A stretch of 64,000 nt of DNA from CAWKOH01 sp963851245 (GCA_963851245.1 CAWKOH010000013.1:62001-126000), one strand, 5' to 3'; shown: positions 1-9,937, numbered from the stretch's first letter. The notes: generated by a model not told the origin, from the letters alone. Numbers and translations: made by a program.

Positions 1-1
1 C

Positions 2-163
2 CCCAAGACCGCCCCCCACGATGTCGCCGAAGCCACCCTCGACGCCCTCCAAGCCGGCCAACACGAAGTACTAGCCGACGAAGTCTCCCGCCACGTCCGA
101 GCGCAGCTGTCCGGACCGCTCACCGTCATGTACCCCTCGCTGGATCCCCAGGCCGCCGCCTGA
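2..163 (+). CDS. SDR-family oxidoreductase, C-terminal end (partial)
   Basis: The window opens inside this gene; 53 codons remain before a TGA. The readable tail runs from a PHDVAEATLDALQAG stretch to HEVLADEVSRHV. It closely resembles the C-terminal helix and strand of short-chain dehydrogenases of the type in which an acidic helix is followed by 'EVL-D'. The Rossmann core and catalytic Tyr/Lys lie outside the window, so substrate cannot be inferred. The next recognisable gene lies on the opposite strand, so this is probably the last gene of its transcript. Confidence 0.7.
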   Translation, partial: PKTAPHDVAEATLDALQAGQHEVLADEVSRHVRAQLSGPLTVMYPSLDPQAAA

Positions 164-304
164 GCCAAACGCGCGGGCTAGGCGAGGGCTGAAGGTCGCC
201 CATATTGTTCCGCCAGTGAACGCCCCCAAGTCGCGCCATTGCAATATCCCCACACGCTTATGGAGATCTTCCTTGCTCGTTCCGGTCGAGGCTCGAAGGC
301 CGAT

Positions 305-663
305 CTACCCGATAAAGGCGACTGGGTTCTGGCCTTGGAGCAGACGACGATCGATCTCGGCACCCATGACGCTGCAATCGGTGGCGGGGTGATCGAACCG
401 GCACAATAAGGCGGCGGCAAGCACAGGGCCAGGCGGTCGCGGAATCGGATCGGTGCCGAAAGGCGTGGCTGTCCCTGAGGTGTCCCGGCCATGTGGGCGT
501 AGTGCTTGAGGGCGCTTCGAGCCGCTACCCAGCACCAGGCGATCCCTCGGCGTCGGTCTTCGCTGGCATCGAAGCCGTCTCGTCCTCCGTCAGAGACCAG
601 CCGGCGGATCTCACGCAGAGCGTAGAGGGCGGCGTCAAGCTCGGCTTGGAACTCCCGGGCGCC
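305..663 (-). pseudogene. Decayed HEPN-domain protein (remnant)
   Basis: Reading the minus strand directly after the stop of the 664-957 gene gives EFQAELDAALYALREI, then RRRGIAWCWVAARSALKHY, then IRFRDRL. This looks like the helical HEPN fold that pairs with MNT nucleotidyltransferases. No start codon is available. The frame is continuous with the upstream TGA; dropping one G would recreate a four-base CTGA overlap beginning R-R-P-E-F, which suggests a lost start plus a one-base insertion. The C-terminal part (FDHPATDCSVMGAEIDR) lies in another frame, so there is at least one more frameshift. Assignment is by pattern only. Confidence 0.4.
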
Positions 664-957
664 TCAGGCAGCTGGTGCTGGCGCGAGCTGTTCTCGACGG
701 CGGGCGCCTGGCGCCCCCGCTGATGTCACAGCGACGTGGTGTCCGAGGACGGCCTCGGCTTCGCCTTGGAAGTCGACCAGGTCGAAGTAGGTGCGATCCG
801 CGTCCAAAGTCACGACCAGTTCGGCGGGGTCATCACCTAGGTGCACGGACGTGATGCCGTGACGGGCGGCCAACTCGGCGAGGAGCCCCGCGCTTTGGCG
901 AAGTAGGCGGTCGTAAGGAGGGGGCAACTCCACGACTGTCATGGTAGGCCGACCCAT
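664..957 (-). CDS. MNT-like nucleotidyltransferase-fold protein, catalytic motif absent
   Basis: This is a 97-residue protein. Its middle and end (LAARHGITSVHLGDDP, FDLVDFQGEAEAVLGHHVAV) follow the pattern of minimal nucleotidyltransferases: a helix, a strand, then 'L-D-L..E..LG..V-V'. The GSxxxG and SDxD segment that binds nucleotide and metal in this family is missing or replaced by DPAELVVTLDADRTY, so it should be inactive as an AMPylating antitoxin. It lies directly upstream, in the same frame, of the HEPN remnant, as expected for an MNT/HEPN toxin-antitoxin pair. A decayed toxin with a catalytically dead partner suggests a dying module. Confidence 0.45.
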   Translation of the reverse strand: MGRPTMTVVELPPPYDRLLRQSAGLLAELAARHGITSVHLGDDPAELVVTLDADRTYFDLVDFQGEAEAVLGHHVAVTSAGAPGARRREQLAPAPAA

Positions 958-977
958 GGCTGGGGGCGGGTCGCACT

Positions 978-1512
978 TCAGGAGCTGGCGGCGTGGTTAG
1001 ATCGGCGACCTTCTGACTCTTGGGTACCGGTGGCGTTCATGAGCACCGTTGACGCCGCATACCCCGAGATCAGGAGCGCGATCAGCACGATCGAGGGAAT
1101 CACGCCGAACGGGTCGCCCGATGGCGGGTCGTTGGTGGTATGAGCCTTGAGGGTCGCGTTCTGCTGCATTGCGGCGTCCGCGAAGTAGGTCCCAAGCGGG
1201 TACCCGGCGTAGGCGCTGGCAGCCCCGGGGATGATCAGAGTGCTGGTGCCGTTGCTGGTCACCAGACCGCCATAGAGCTTGGCTTGGTCGAAGGCCTGGT
1301 CAAGAGCGGATTGGTTCGGGTACTGGATGGTCTTTAGGGACATGTGCTGCTGAACCGCCGGGATGAGAGGCGAGGAGCCGACGACGCCGAATGGGAGGTT
1401 GGAGGCCACCGGGTTTCGTTCCGCGGTGATGTAGTTGACCGTGAGTAGGCACTCCATGAGGGCGACGACGATGAACGCGCCTGCCAGTAGACGAACTCCT
1501 GACGACCGGTAG
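978..1512 (-). pseudogene. YhgE/Pip-like membrane protein fragment
   Basis: The frame contains a hydrophobic N-terminal helix (LLAGAFIVVALMECLL), an extracytoplasmic stretch with QQHMSLKTIQYPNQSALDQA and GGLVTSNGTSTLIIP, and a second hydrophobic helix (SIVLIALLISGYAASTVL). The order, with a soluble domain between two membrane helices, resembles the outer part of YhgE/Pip or DUF3533-type ABC-2-related proteins, which are normally much longer. There is no clear start: the 5' side runs straight into the DUF2252 fragment at about 1513. The 3' end stops soon after the second helix. I read it as a gene with both ends lost. Confidence 0.45.
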
Positions 1513-2072
1513 TTGACGTCGCAGGCTGTCGCGGGTGTGCGCCTTCTCGGCGGTCTTGCGGGCGGCCTTCTCGCCCTTCCTCACCTGAGCCGCCTCCTTC
1601 TTCGAGCCCGCCCCGGTCGCTAGGGCCCGGATACCCTTCATGATCTCCTGCTCGGACAGGTGGGCGTACCAGATGTCCAGGTTGCCCATCTGGGCGAAGC
1701 CGGCCATGGCGTCCCGGTAGGGCGTCACCGACGCCATGGTGGCGGCCCGAGTGTCGGCTGTGCTGGACCCATTGTTACGTCCGGCGATGGTGAAACTGGC
1801 CGCCATCCGTTTGACGTCGTACTCGAAGGGCCCCGGCAGGGTCTCGTCGAAGTCATTCAGATCGAAAAGCAGCGCTCGCTCCGGCGACGCGAACACACCG
1901 AAGTTGGAAAGATGGGCGTCGCCGCAGAGTTGCACCTCCAGGCCGGCCGTGGGAGTGTCCTTGAGGTCGGTGGCCATGATCTTGGCCGCGCCCCGGTAGA
2001 ACGTGAACGGCGACACGTTCATGCGCCCATGGCGGACTGGTACCAGATCCGGCTCCCGAGTCAGGTTCTGCG
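1513..2072 (-). pseudogene. DUF2252 family protein, internal fragment
   Basis: The frame reads PDLVPVRHGRMNVSPFTFYRG, then VQLCGDAHLSNFGVFASPER, FDLNDFDETLPGPFEYDVKRMAASF, and ends in a Lys/Ala-rich KAARKTAEKAHTRDSL stretch. These are the diagnostic motifs of DUF2252, a protein-kinase-like fold family of about 400-450 residues. An in-frame TAG stands just upstream of the conserved segment, so the N-terminus is missing. After TRDSL the sequence switches to unrelated membrane-protein sequence, so the C-terminal half is lost too. An ATG start at 2022 would encode a truncated product, which is unlikely to be functional. Confidence 0.7.
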
Positions 2073-2277
2073 CCTATAACAGCCCGACGGGATCACGACG
2101 ATCGGCGGCCGCAACCCATCCAGTATGGGCGGCCAACGGGGTTTGCTCTCTAACGGCCCGGCCGGCCGCCCGGCGTTCGCCCACACCAGGGGTGCGCGAT
2201 CCTTGTTGTCGTCATCGGCTTCATCTCTCCTCGCTGGGAGGCCGGCCCGGCCCAGTACAGGTCTGGCGTCTTGGCCG

Positions 2278-4633
2278 CTATTGGATGGCCGTGGCCACGC
2301 GCATGAGCTCTTCGGGGGTGATGAGGTGGTCGTGGCTGTCATCGCCGATGTCGAGCTGGACCCAGTGGATCGTTCCGGTGAAGCGGCTGGTGGTCTGTGT
2401 GTAGTCCTCGCTTACCGGCGTGCCGGTATCGCAGCCCACGTCACAGGTCTCATCCGCGGAGTAGATCATGGGCACGGTGGCGTTTATGTGCCCGTCGCCG
2501 GCCGGTTTGCCGTCTATGTACAGGGCGACTTGTCCGCCCTTGGCCAGTCCTCCTCCGTCGTAGGCGAACTCCATGCGGACCTGATGGCGGCCTGGGGCCA
2601 CCGGGTCGGTGCCCTCCACGTAGAAGCGCATGAGCCCGGCCAGGTTGTGGCAGTACTTGGGTTTACCCTCATGCAGGTAGAGGCTCCAGCCGGCGAACGC
2701 CCCGCCCTGGGCGATGATCACCCCGGTGGCCCCACCGGCGGGCACGTCGACTTCGGCGGTCACCGAGTGCGACTTGTTCTTCATGTTGATAACCGAGTTC
2801 TCGCTGAGGCGAATCATCCCGTCATAGAGCAGCTGCGTCTGGCCTTTGACGAGCACGGGCCGGCCGGCGATGTCAGAGTTGAACCTTTCGATACGCCGGT
2901 CGTCGAGGGGCAGCACGTTGTATTTGACGGCCTCGATCAGCCACAGACGTTGCAGCTCTTTCAGTTTGTCGGGATGGTCGGCGGAGATGTCATGGGCCTG
3001 AGACCAGTCGGTGTTGGTGTCATAGAGCTCCCAGACGTCATCGTCGAGGGCCGGCAGCTTGGCCCCGAACTCCCACGGCGTGCTGTGCCGAGTCACCGCC
3101 GTCCACCCCTTGTGGTAGATCCCCCGGTTGCAGGCCACCTCGAAGTACTGGGTCTCGCGTCCCTCGGGCGCCTCGGCGTCATCGAAGGTGTAGCGCATCG
3201 ACACCCCGTGCAAAGGCATCTGCTGGATCCCGTGGACGAAGGTAGGTTCGGGCAGCCCGGCCACGTCCAAGATGGTGGCCCCGACGTCGATGATGTGATG
3301 GAACTGGGTGCGCACCTCGCCCCGGGCTTCGAAGCCGGCGGGCCAGTGGACGATGGTCCCGTTGCGGGTGCCGCCGAAATGAGAAGCCACCTGCTTGGTC
3401 CACTGATAGGGGGTGTCCAAGGCGTGAGCCCAGCCCACCGCATAATGGTTGTAGGACTTGGGCCCTCCGAAGTCGTCTATGCGTTGGGCCATGAACTCGG
3501 TGGTCTCGAACGCAGCCGCCCCGTTGAGAGAGATGATCTCGTTGAACGTGCCGTTCGGGGTTCCCTCGGCGCTGGAGCCGTTGTCACCGATGATCAGATA
3601 GACCAAGGTGTCATTTAGCACCCCCAACTCCTCGAGCGCGTCGATGAGCCGGCCGATGTGATGGTCGGTGTGCTCCATGAACCCGGCGTAGATCTCCATC
3701 TGGCGGGCCAGCACCGGCTTGAGATCGGAGGGCACGTCGTCCCAAGCCTGAATTCTCAGCTGGGCGAGCCGACAACTCGGTCTCCGGAGGCACCACACCG
3801 AGCTGCTTCTGGCGGGCCAGCGTCTCGTCTCGAAGAGCGTCCCAGCCGGCGTCGAAACGGCCCTTGTACTTGTCACTCCACTCTTCGGGAACATGGTGCG
3901 GAGCGTGGGTGGCGCCGGGGGCGAAATACATGTAGAACTGTTTTTCGGGCATGAGCGACCTCTGCTGGCGGACCCACGAGATGGCTCGGTCGGTCATGTC
4001 TTCGGTGAAGTGGTACCCCTCGTCGGGGGTCTTCGGCGGTTCGACCGGGGTAATGCCGTCATACAACGCCGGGTACCACTGGTTGGTCTCGGCGCCAACA
4101 AACCCGTAGAAATGCTCGAAGCCGCTTCCCGTGGGCCACTGCGTGAACGGCCCCATCGGGCTGGTCTCCCAGACCGGCACCTCATGGCACTTACCGAAGG
4201 CGGCGGTGGAGAAACCGTTGAGCCGCAGGATCTCAGCGATCGGCGCGGCCGTATCGGGACGGACCGAGTTATAGCCCGGGGCCGAGGTGGCGATCTCGGT
4301 GATCCCACCCATCCCCACCGCGTGATGATTACGGCCCGTCAACAAAGCCTGGCGGGTCGGCGAGCACAACGCAGTGGTGTGAAACCGGTTGAACCGCAGT
4401 CCGGCCCCCGCCAGCCGCTGGGCGTTGGGCGTGTGGCACGGTCCACCGAACACACTCGAAGCCCCGAACCCGGCGTCATCGATCAGCACCACCACCACGT
4501 TGGGCGAACCAGCCGGAGGCCTCAACGCCTCGATCGGCGGGAACGAGGTCTCCGGATCCTTGGCGTCGTAAGTGGTAAGCCCCACGTGAGGGCGGGCCGG
4601 GATAGGCAAATGGGACCTGGAAATATCGGCCAC
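2278..4633 (-). CDS. Arylsulfatase (type I sulfatase), one frameshift near 3751
   Basis: This would be a sulfatase of about 785 residues hydrolysing sulfate esters. The N-terminal part has NVVVVLIDDAGFGASS (metal-binding Asp pair) and the formylglycine motif C-S-P-T-R in TTALCSPTRQALLTGRNHH. The second part has YLIIGDNGSSAEGTPNG and a C-terminal beta-sandwich. Continuity breaks once: after PPETELSARPAE the frame moves by one base, and removing one A at 3751-3754 restores AEIQAWDD in line with the family. I chose GTG at 4633 because AAAGGAG lies just upstream and the following residues (ADISRSHLPIPARP) match family N-termini. It is either a recent pseudogene or an assembly error. No sulfatase-maturase gene is adjacent. 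A second, intact sulfatase is at 43777. Confidence 0.85.
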
Positions 4634-4743
4634 GAGGCTCCTTTGACACAGCTGAGGCGATCTCAACCGAGACGCCGCCACCGCCGAGCCTCACCTCTAC
4701 ACGGATCGCACGCATCACCCGGAACCGGTGATCCGCCCGCCCG

Positions 4744-5185
4744 TCACATGTCGGCCATCAGACGGACCGGCACCGTACCAACATCGCTGAGGTCAGGCGG
4801 TCGAACGACCACTCTCGGTGAGTAGGCGCCCGAGTGCCGCGTTCGCACCCCACAGGCAAGGAAGCATCGGGAACCTCGGAGGTGTCGAATTTCGTGGTTC
4901 AGTGAGTTCGATGGCGGCCAAACCACGGCGACGTCCCAATGGCGAAGCAGGTCGGCCACTTCGCCGATGACCTTCTTGGGTTGCCTGCGTGTTCGGACCC
5001 TCAGCGTCGCCGGCGCCGCTCCGTCGGTGCATACCGGCCGCGGATACCGGTGACAGGGGGCGGCCGAACGGGTCGATGAACAGCGCACAGGGCCGGGTGG
5101 CGTTCGGTACGGTGCCGTCGAGCGAAGACACTCCCGTCAGGTAATCGACAGGCTGCGCCTTGTCCTGCACCGTCCAGGTCGCCAA
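4744..5185 (-). pseudogene. Hypothetical protein, probably frameshifted
   Basis: The first 55 or so codons (MATWTVQDKAQPVDYLTGV, RPCALFIDPFGRPLSPV) look protein-like. The plausible continuation (TLRVRTRRQPKKVIGEVADLLRHWDVAVVWPP) is in another frame from about 5040 downward. Together they suggest one gene of about 140 residues with a frameshift. I do not recognise the family. It is divergent from the SRPBCC gene that starts at 5206. Confidence 0.3.
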
Positions 5186-5205
5186 TCATCGGAAGGACAG
5201 ATCCG

Positions 5206-5667
5206 TTGACACTGCTCAGCTCCGAAATCGCGATCGATGCTCCGAGCGTGCTCGGCTCGCAGGTGCTCGTCGACTTCGACTCCTACCCCGAGTCGATCTC
5301 GACCCGGTTCCAGCAGGAGCTTTCCGGCGTGCTGACACGCCGCTCCGACGACCGCTTAGCCTTTCGCTCCTACCGCACACCGAGGACATTCAAAGCGAGG
5401 ATCATCGAAACGAACCCCCTGCGCGCGCTGGCATGGAAAGGACACATCGTGGTTCCGGAAACGTTCGACGTTCGCCACCATTTCGAGATCGACTCGCTGG
5501 ATGACGATCGATCCCGGCTGCGGCAGTACGAGTACTTCTCGAGTCTGTTGATCCCCTTCATGCGCGGCGTGCTGCGCCACACCCGGCCGCGAACGGGGAA
5601 AGCGGGCCGTCGATGGACGTCCGGTCACCGCGAAGGACCAGCATCCCGCGGTTGCTGTGTCGCGTGA
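5206..5667 (+). pseudogene. SRPBCC (START-fold) protein, degraded
   Basis: A TTG start opens a frame with SSEIAIDAP, VLVDFDSYPE, FKARIIETNPLRALAWKGH and FDVRHHFEIDSLDDDRSRL. These are the strands and loop signatures of polyketide-cyclase-like SRPBCC proteins, which form a hydrophobic ligand cavity. The segment after DFDSYPE does not match the usual 'W-NPF' continuation. The last part (RHTRPRTGKAGRRW) diverges where the family has a helix with Gly-Phe-x-x-Met-Asn. I infer at least two small indels. Four better-preserved SRPBCC genes occur at 14807, 59961, 60759 and (truncated) 61265. Confidence 0.5.
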
Positions 5668-6001
5668 GCGGCTCTTTGGACGAGCCGTCGGTGCGCCCGG
5701 CAAACTGTGGTTCCAAGTAGTCGCCTGGGTGGGCGAGCCGTTCTCAGCCGCGTCCACTCTTAAACAAGTCGACAAGGATCGCCATGCGCTTCTCGTGGAA
5801 GTCCGGACGTAGGCGTCCGGCGTGTGCCGGGGTCGGAGATGACAGCTGACGACACAACACTGCTTCTGACGGCGATCGGGCGCTGCAGCCTCCCATGGGT
5901 CCAGAGACCCTGCGGTGACGCACCGTTCCGCCGCCGAGAGGAGGGCAAATGAGCCCTGAAGCTTGATTGCGCCCCACCGTCACAACCCAGAAAGGAGCGT
6001 C

Positions 6002-6715
6002 ATGACTGACGCCTTGGTTTCGGAGAGAGCGACCAACACACATGATATGGTCGTCGTCCATCGTGCGTTCCGCCGGGAATCGCGAGTGCTTGGCGAGCTC
6101 ATCGCGGCCGTGCCCGATGGGGACACGGAGCGAGCCGAGATCCTCGGCCGGCATCTGGTCTGGTACGAGGCCGGTCTAACGAACCATCACCACGGCGAGG
6201 ACGAACAGCTTTGGCCTCTCCTCCACGAACGCGCCAGCGTGGACGCAGCCGTGGTGCTCCGCATGGAACGACAACACGGTCACGTGGCCGAGACGCTCGC
6301 CGGCGTGATCGGTGTGCTGCCGGCGTGGCAGGCTTCAGCCTCCGCCGAGTGCCGTGACCTTCTCGTCAGCACCCTTTCCTCCCACGGCCGCGTGCTCATC
6401 GAGCACCTAGACGATGAAGAAAGCCATCTGCTTCCCCTCGCCGCCCGCCATCTGACGAGCCCGGAATGGGCAGCGCTCGGTGAGCACTTCGTTGCTACCA
6501 CTCCCAAAGCCCAGCTACTCCTCTTCCTCGGAGCCGTCCTGGAGGAGGCGACCTCCGACGAGCGGGCGGCGTTGCTCGCCGCGATGCCACGGGTGGCCCG
6601 ACTCGCCTGGTGGGGCGTCGGACGACGCCGCTACGCCTCATACATACGCCGAGTTCGAGGGAACACCGCCCGCGAAAACCGCCAGCTGCCCATCAAGACG
6701 CTCACGGTGCCCTGA
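6002..6715 (+). CDS. Hemerythrin-domain protein
   Basis: This 237-residue soluble protein carries the four-helix hemerythrin fold that binds a di-iron centre used for O2, NO or redox sensing. Visible ligand motifs are THDMVVVHRAFRRE in helix 1, NHHHGEDEQLWPLL in helix 2, RQHGHV in helix 3 and EHLDDEESHLLPLA in helix 4. The C-terminal 80 residues (WGVGRRRYASYIRRVRG) are basic and may be a regulatory tail. The ATG at 6002 is preceded by AGAAAGGAG at ideal spacing, preferable to the upstream in-frame start at 5963. It ends two bases before the PNPOx-like gene, so the two form a likely operon. Confidence 0.9.
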   Translation: MTDALVSERATNTHDMVVVHRAFRRESRVLGELIAAVPDGDTERAEILGRHLVWYEAGLTNHHHGEDEQLWPLLHERASVDAAVVLRMERQHGHVAETLAGVIGVLPAWQASASAECRDLLVSTLSSHGRVLIEHLDDEESHLLPLAARHLTSPEWAALGEHFVATTPKAQLLLFLGAVLEEATSDERAALLAAMPRVARLAWWGVGRRRYASYIRRVRGNTARENRQLPIKTLTVP

Positions 6716-6717
6716 CC

Positions 6718-7140
6718 ATGACTTTTTCCGAGCCCGAACTCGCCTTCTCGTCGTCACAAGTAGTCGGTCGCCTCGCCACCGTCCAGCCGGACGGAACGCT
6801 ACAAGTCAATCCAGTCGGGTTCACCTACAACGCAGAGTTCGGCACCTTCGACATCGGCGGGTTCCGCCTCTCGGCGAGTCAGAAATTTCGCAATGTCGCG
6901 GCCAACGGCCGGGCCGCGTTTGTCCTAGACGATGTCCCCTCGATCGACCCGTTCCGCGTCCGCTGCCTCGAGATCCGAGGCCACGCCGAAGCCATCACCT
7001 CGACCGGGCAGACACAGGAAGGACTCGACGGTGCGCTAATTCGCATCCATCCCGAACGTATCATCAGCTTCGGGATCGACATCCCTGACCAAGACCCTCG
7101 GGCCATGACCGCCCACAACCGGGACGTGATCCGACGATGA
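6718..7140 (+). CDS. PPOX-class (F420-dependent-type) oxidoreductase
   Basis: This 140-residue split-barrel flavin/F420-binding protein starts at an ATG two bases after the hemerythrin stop. The motifs VVGRLATVQPDGTLQVNPVGF, KFRNVAANGRAAFVLDDV, RCLEIRGHAEAI and the Arg-Ile-His-Pro-Glu segment near the C-terminus match actinobacterial PPOX F420-dependent proteins. Family members reduce or bind small aromatic or quinone-like molecules; the substrate here is unknown. Co-transcription with a di-iron hemerythrin suggests a redox or oxygen-stress role, which is inference. Confidence 0.85.
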   Translation: MTFSEPELAFSSSQVVGRLATVQPDGTLQVNPVGFTYNAEFGTFDIGGFRLSASQKFRNVAANGRAAFVLDDVPSIDPFRVRCLEIRGHAEAITSTGQTQEGLDGALIRIHPERIISFGIDIPDQDPRAMTAHNRDVIRR

Positions 7141-7595
7141 TGGCAGACGAGCTACGCGAACGAGCCGAGTGTGACAGCGGCTCCGATCCGCGAAACGCCC
7201 GACCCTAACGACGGATTCCGAGGATGCTCATGGGGTGGCCCTCGCGGTCGAGGTGCCCCATATCGTGTGCGCCGATGCTCAACATCGGCGGTTGATGGGG
7301 TCAGCGGCCCGACGCAGTTCGAGAGGGCCGGGTGGCTGGTGGCAGCTAGTAACGAGGGGGCGCAGGATTCGCGAGTGGACTTTGGTGTAAAAGACCGCGA
7401 CTCATATCCCCGTTCGGAGTGAGGGTGTATGTGGGGCAGCTCGTAGGACACCGGGCCGTCGCTCCAGAGCGGCCAGAGTTCGCTTAGGGCCCGGTCGGCC
7501 GTTATCTCTAGCCCGGATTCGGCCGTCTTCGACGTAGCAGACGAGGGGTCTGCGGATTCGTCGAGGACCCGTTATCTCGAGCGGTGTCATTGATA
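7141..7595. other. Degenerate intergenic stretch
   Basis: No supported gene. Short frames occur on both strands but none shows a family motif. A 16-base string CACCGGGCCGTCGCTC near 7447 recurs near 7725 inside the next stretch, so part of this DNA may be an old duplication. The region appears to be gene debris between the hemerythrin operon and the light/B12 regulon. Confidence 0.4.
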
Positions 7596-7814
7596 TCACT
7601 GACGGCACGCTGGGCCCAAACGACCACTGGTGCAATCGCTCGGCCGAACCCGCAATGTGTCACCTGCCAACTCGACGACGAGCTCATCCCCCTGGCCCAC
7701 AAGGTCTCCACGTCGGCGGATCACCGGGCCGTCGCTCTCGATGACATATCCCGGAGTCATCGGGATCCTCTCACCCAGCGACTTCAACCGTGGCGCGACG
7801 GCTACGGTTGCCAT
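7596..7814 (-). pseudogene. Possible exonuclease VII large-subunit C-terminal fragment
   Basis: The 72-codon frame contains RLKSLGERIPMTPGYVIES, then VIRRRGDLVGQGDELVVEL and DTLRVRPSD. The pattern 'L..GY-I....-V-R...L--GD-L-V-L--G-L-V' is that of the small C-terminal beta domain of XseA, which normally ends a protein of about 400 residues. Nothing of the catalytic part is visible upstream, and no XseB partner is nearby. The match is short and by eye only. Confidence 0.35.
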
Positions 7815-8023
7815 GAGTAATCGTTAGCGGAGCCCAGGGCCGAGGGGGCGTCCTGGATTCGGAGTGATTGGCGCGTGGGTCGACTGGCGTCCTTCTGTAT
7901 GCCCGCGATCCGGCGAACTGGGCTAGGCAAAACGACGCCGAGTCCCTGCTCGGCGGAGCGAAGGGCGCAGGCCAGGCCGGCGAGCCCGGCTCCCACCACG
8001 ACAACGTCGGTTTGTTCGGTCAT
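7802..8023 (-). pseudogene. FAD-dependent oxidoreductase, N-terminal stub
   Basis: The frame starts MTEQTDVVVVGAGLAGLACAL, a textbook GxGxxG dinucleotide-binding beta-alpha-beta unit of amine-oxidase/phytoene-desaturase-type flavoproteins. After RSAEQGLGV the family pattern (an acidic residue ending strand 2, then a Gly-Gly-Arg motif) is lost, and the frame stops at 7802. Only about 30 of the usual 400-plus residues are present. It diverges from the SDR-DUF2867 gene across the operator at 8052, so it was probably a member of the same regulon before it was deleted. Confidence 0.6.
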
Positions 8024-8051
8024 CAGGAAAGCCACTACCCAGTCGCGGAAA

Positions 8052-8063
8052 TTTAGTGCTAAA
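8052..8063. promoter_or_regulatory. Putative B12-photoreceptor operator 1
   Basis: TTTAGTGCTAAA is a near-palindrome, TTTAG-N2-CTAAA. The same 12-mer occurs in reverse complement at 10991 and 14768, each time immediately upstream of a gene of this cluster. It lies 10 bases before ATG 8074 and between the divergent FAD stub and the SDR-DUF2867 gene. Binding by the regulator at 10118 is inferred. Confidence 0.65.
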
Positions 8064-8073
8064 ATGCTGCGTC

Positions 8074-9661
8074 ATGGCAGCTCTGGCTGGAAGCGGGACC
8101 GCCGTGCCCCGGCGTGCCCCTGGGACGGTGTCACAAACGGTGCTGGTCGCCGGGGCCACCGGCTACGTCGGTGGCCGCCTCATTCCAGAGCTCAATACCA
8201 CAGGCGAGGTCCGGGTGCGCTGCCTGGCCCGCACGCCTGCGAAGCTCGACGCCGCGCCGTGGCGCTCGAACGTCGAGGTCGTACGCGGCAGCGTCGGTGG
8301 CGACCTCGGCGAGGCGCTGAAGGGTGTCGACACGATTGTGTACCTCGTCCACTCGATCGGTCAGGGCGAGGACTGGGCGCAACGCGAGCTCGTCGACGCT
8401 CGCAACGTAGCCGAACACGCCCGATCAGCTGGTGTCAGCCGGATCGTGTACCTCGGCGGGCTCGGCCGCGATGGTGATGACCTATCACCGCACCTTCGCA
8501 GCCGCCACGAAGTCGGCCGGGCCCTGGCAGCAAGCGGGATCCCGACGATCGAGCTGCGAGCCGGGGTCATCATCGGATCGGGGTCGGCAAGCTTCGAAAT
8601 GCTGCGATATCTGGTTGAGGTGCTACCGGTCATGGTGACGCCGCGCTGGGTTGCAACACGCTGCCAGCCGATCGCGATCGCAGACGTCGTGACCTATCTG
8701 GCGCGCGCCGTCGTTCAGAGCCACGTACCACCGGGCGTGTACGAGATCGGCGGCCCCGACGTCGTGTCATACGCCGGGATGATGGACCTTTATGCGCAGG
8801 CGGCGGGACTTCCGAAGCGGAAACTCATCTCGGTGCCTTTGCTGACGCCCAGTCTGTCGTCGCACTGGATCGGCCTGGTGACGCCCGTCCCGGTACCGCT
8901 CGCCCGGGAGCTTGTCGAGAGCCTCGTGAACGAGGTCGTCGTCGACGACGACCGTGCCGGCGCGACCTTCGGGGTGCGGGCTATGGGGCTGGCCGACGGG
9001 ATCCGGCGGGCACTGGCGGCGGTCGAGCGAGCGAACGTACCGACGACGTGGTCCGGCGCCGACCTCGTCCACTTTGCGCCGGTGGCGACAGACCCAGACT
9101 GGTCAGGCGGGACATCGCTGTCCGACGTGCGGCATGCGACGACGTTGTCGTCGCCCGAGACGGTCTACGACACGATCGCCGCGATCGGGGGCGAGCGGGG
9201 GTGGTACAGCGGAGAGATCCTCTGGCAGATCCGGGGGGTGCTCGACAAGCTGGTTGGCGGCCCGGGGCTCCGGAAGGGCCGGAAGCGGACGATCGCCGTG
9301 GGCGACACCATTGACTTTTGGCGGGTCGAGGACCTCCGTCCAGGGCGACGAGTGCGGCTGCGGGCCGAGATGGTGCTGCCGGGCCGGGCGTGGCTGACAT
9401 GGGACCTCGAGCCCGAGGGCAGCTGGCACTCGGGTCTCCCAAGCCGCCACGTTCAGGCCACGAGGATTATGGGGTCGGGCGTACTGGCTCGGTGTGGCGC
9501 CATTCCATCGCTTCGTGTTCCCGGGGATGCTGGCCGGGATCGTCAGCGAAGCAGAGACCCGGGTGCCCTCAGGGCTCGACGGTCGGACCAGCTGGGACAC
9601 CGCCCCACCTCGATCGCCATCGTCGCTCGAAACTCACGAAGAGCCCGCGCCGCTGCCATAG
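8074..9661 (+). CDS. SDR/NmrA-like NAD(P)-binding protein with C-terminal DUF2867, frameshift at 9424
   Basis: The N-terminal 300 residues form an atypical SDR domain: VLVAGATGYVGGRL (nucleotide-binding glycine motif), DTIVYLVHS, RIVYLGGLG and ELRAGVIIGSGSASFEM. The remainder is a DUF2867 START-like domain (ETVYDTIAAIGGERGWY, WQIRGVLDKLVGGPGLRKG, IDFWRVEDLRPG). Removing an extra T at 9424 restores TRVSQAATFRPRGLWGRAYW and GVAPFHRFVFPGMLAGIV, with a TAG at 9659-9661. Start choice is uncertain: ATG 8074 lacks a clear ribosome site and could be leaderless, and GTG 8128 is the alternative. The operator at 8052 places it in the light/B12 regulon, where such SDR-DUF2867 genes are commonly found. 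Function is unknown. Confidence 0.8.
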
Positions 9662-9937
9662 TCGTTCGCCGAAGCGTCCCCACGCGACGACCCATCCGGC
9701 GTCGCTGGTCCACTGGTCGTCGCTCGCCCCGACCCACTGGCGCCCGATGATCGTCGTTGTGGTTTCGACGGTTCGCCGGGCGATCTGCAGCTCCGTGACT
9801 CCTGCCTAAGTGCGGCCAGGCTGTGGCCGTCACCATGCCCGCTGCCGGCGCCACCAAAGGGCACGATCTTGCTGGGCATATCACGTTCATTGGCACGGCC
9901 ACCACGTTGGCCCAGGTTGGGGCTTCACGGTCCCCCT
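9662..9937. other. Intergenic stretch, no supported gene
   Basis: The minus strand contains an uninterrupted protein-like run (TIIGRQWVGASDDQW, WVVAWGRFGERLW) with no recognised family, start or ribosome site. It may be the remains of a lost regulon gene. I see no repeat or RNA gene. Confidence 0.3.

Noticed and set aside
2125..3618. 497-codon plus-strand frame antisense to the arylsulfatase
   Set aside because: It is rich in Gly/Val/His with no family pattern, while the minus strand shows conserved sulfatase domains.
7447..7740. Repeat array or CRISPR-like spacing from CACCGGGCCGTCGCTC
   Set aside because: Only two copies with no regular spacing or further units; consistent with an old duplication or chance in GC-rich DNA.
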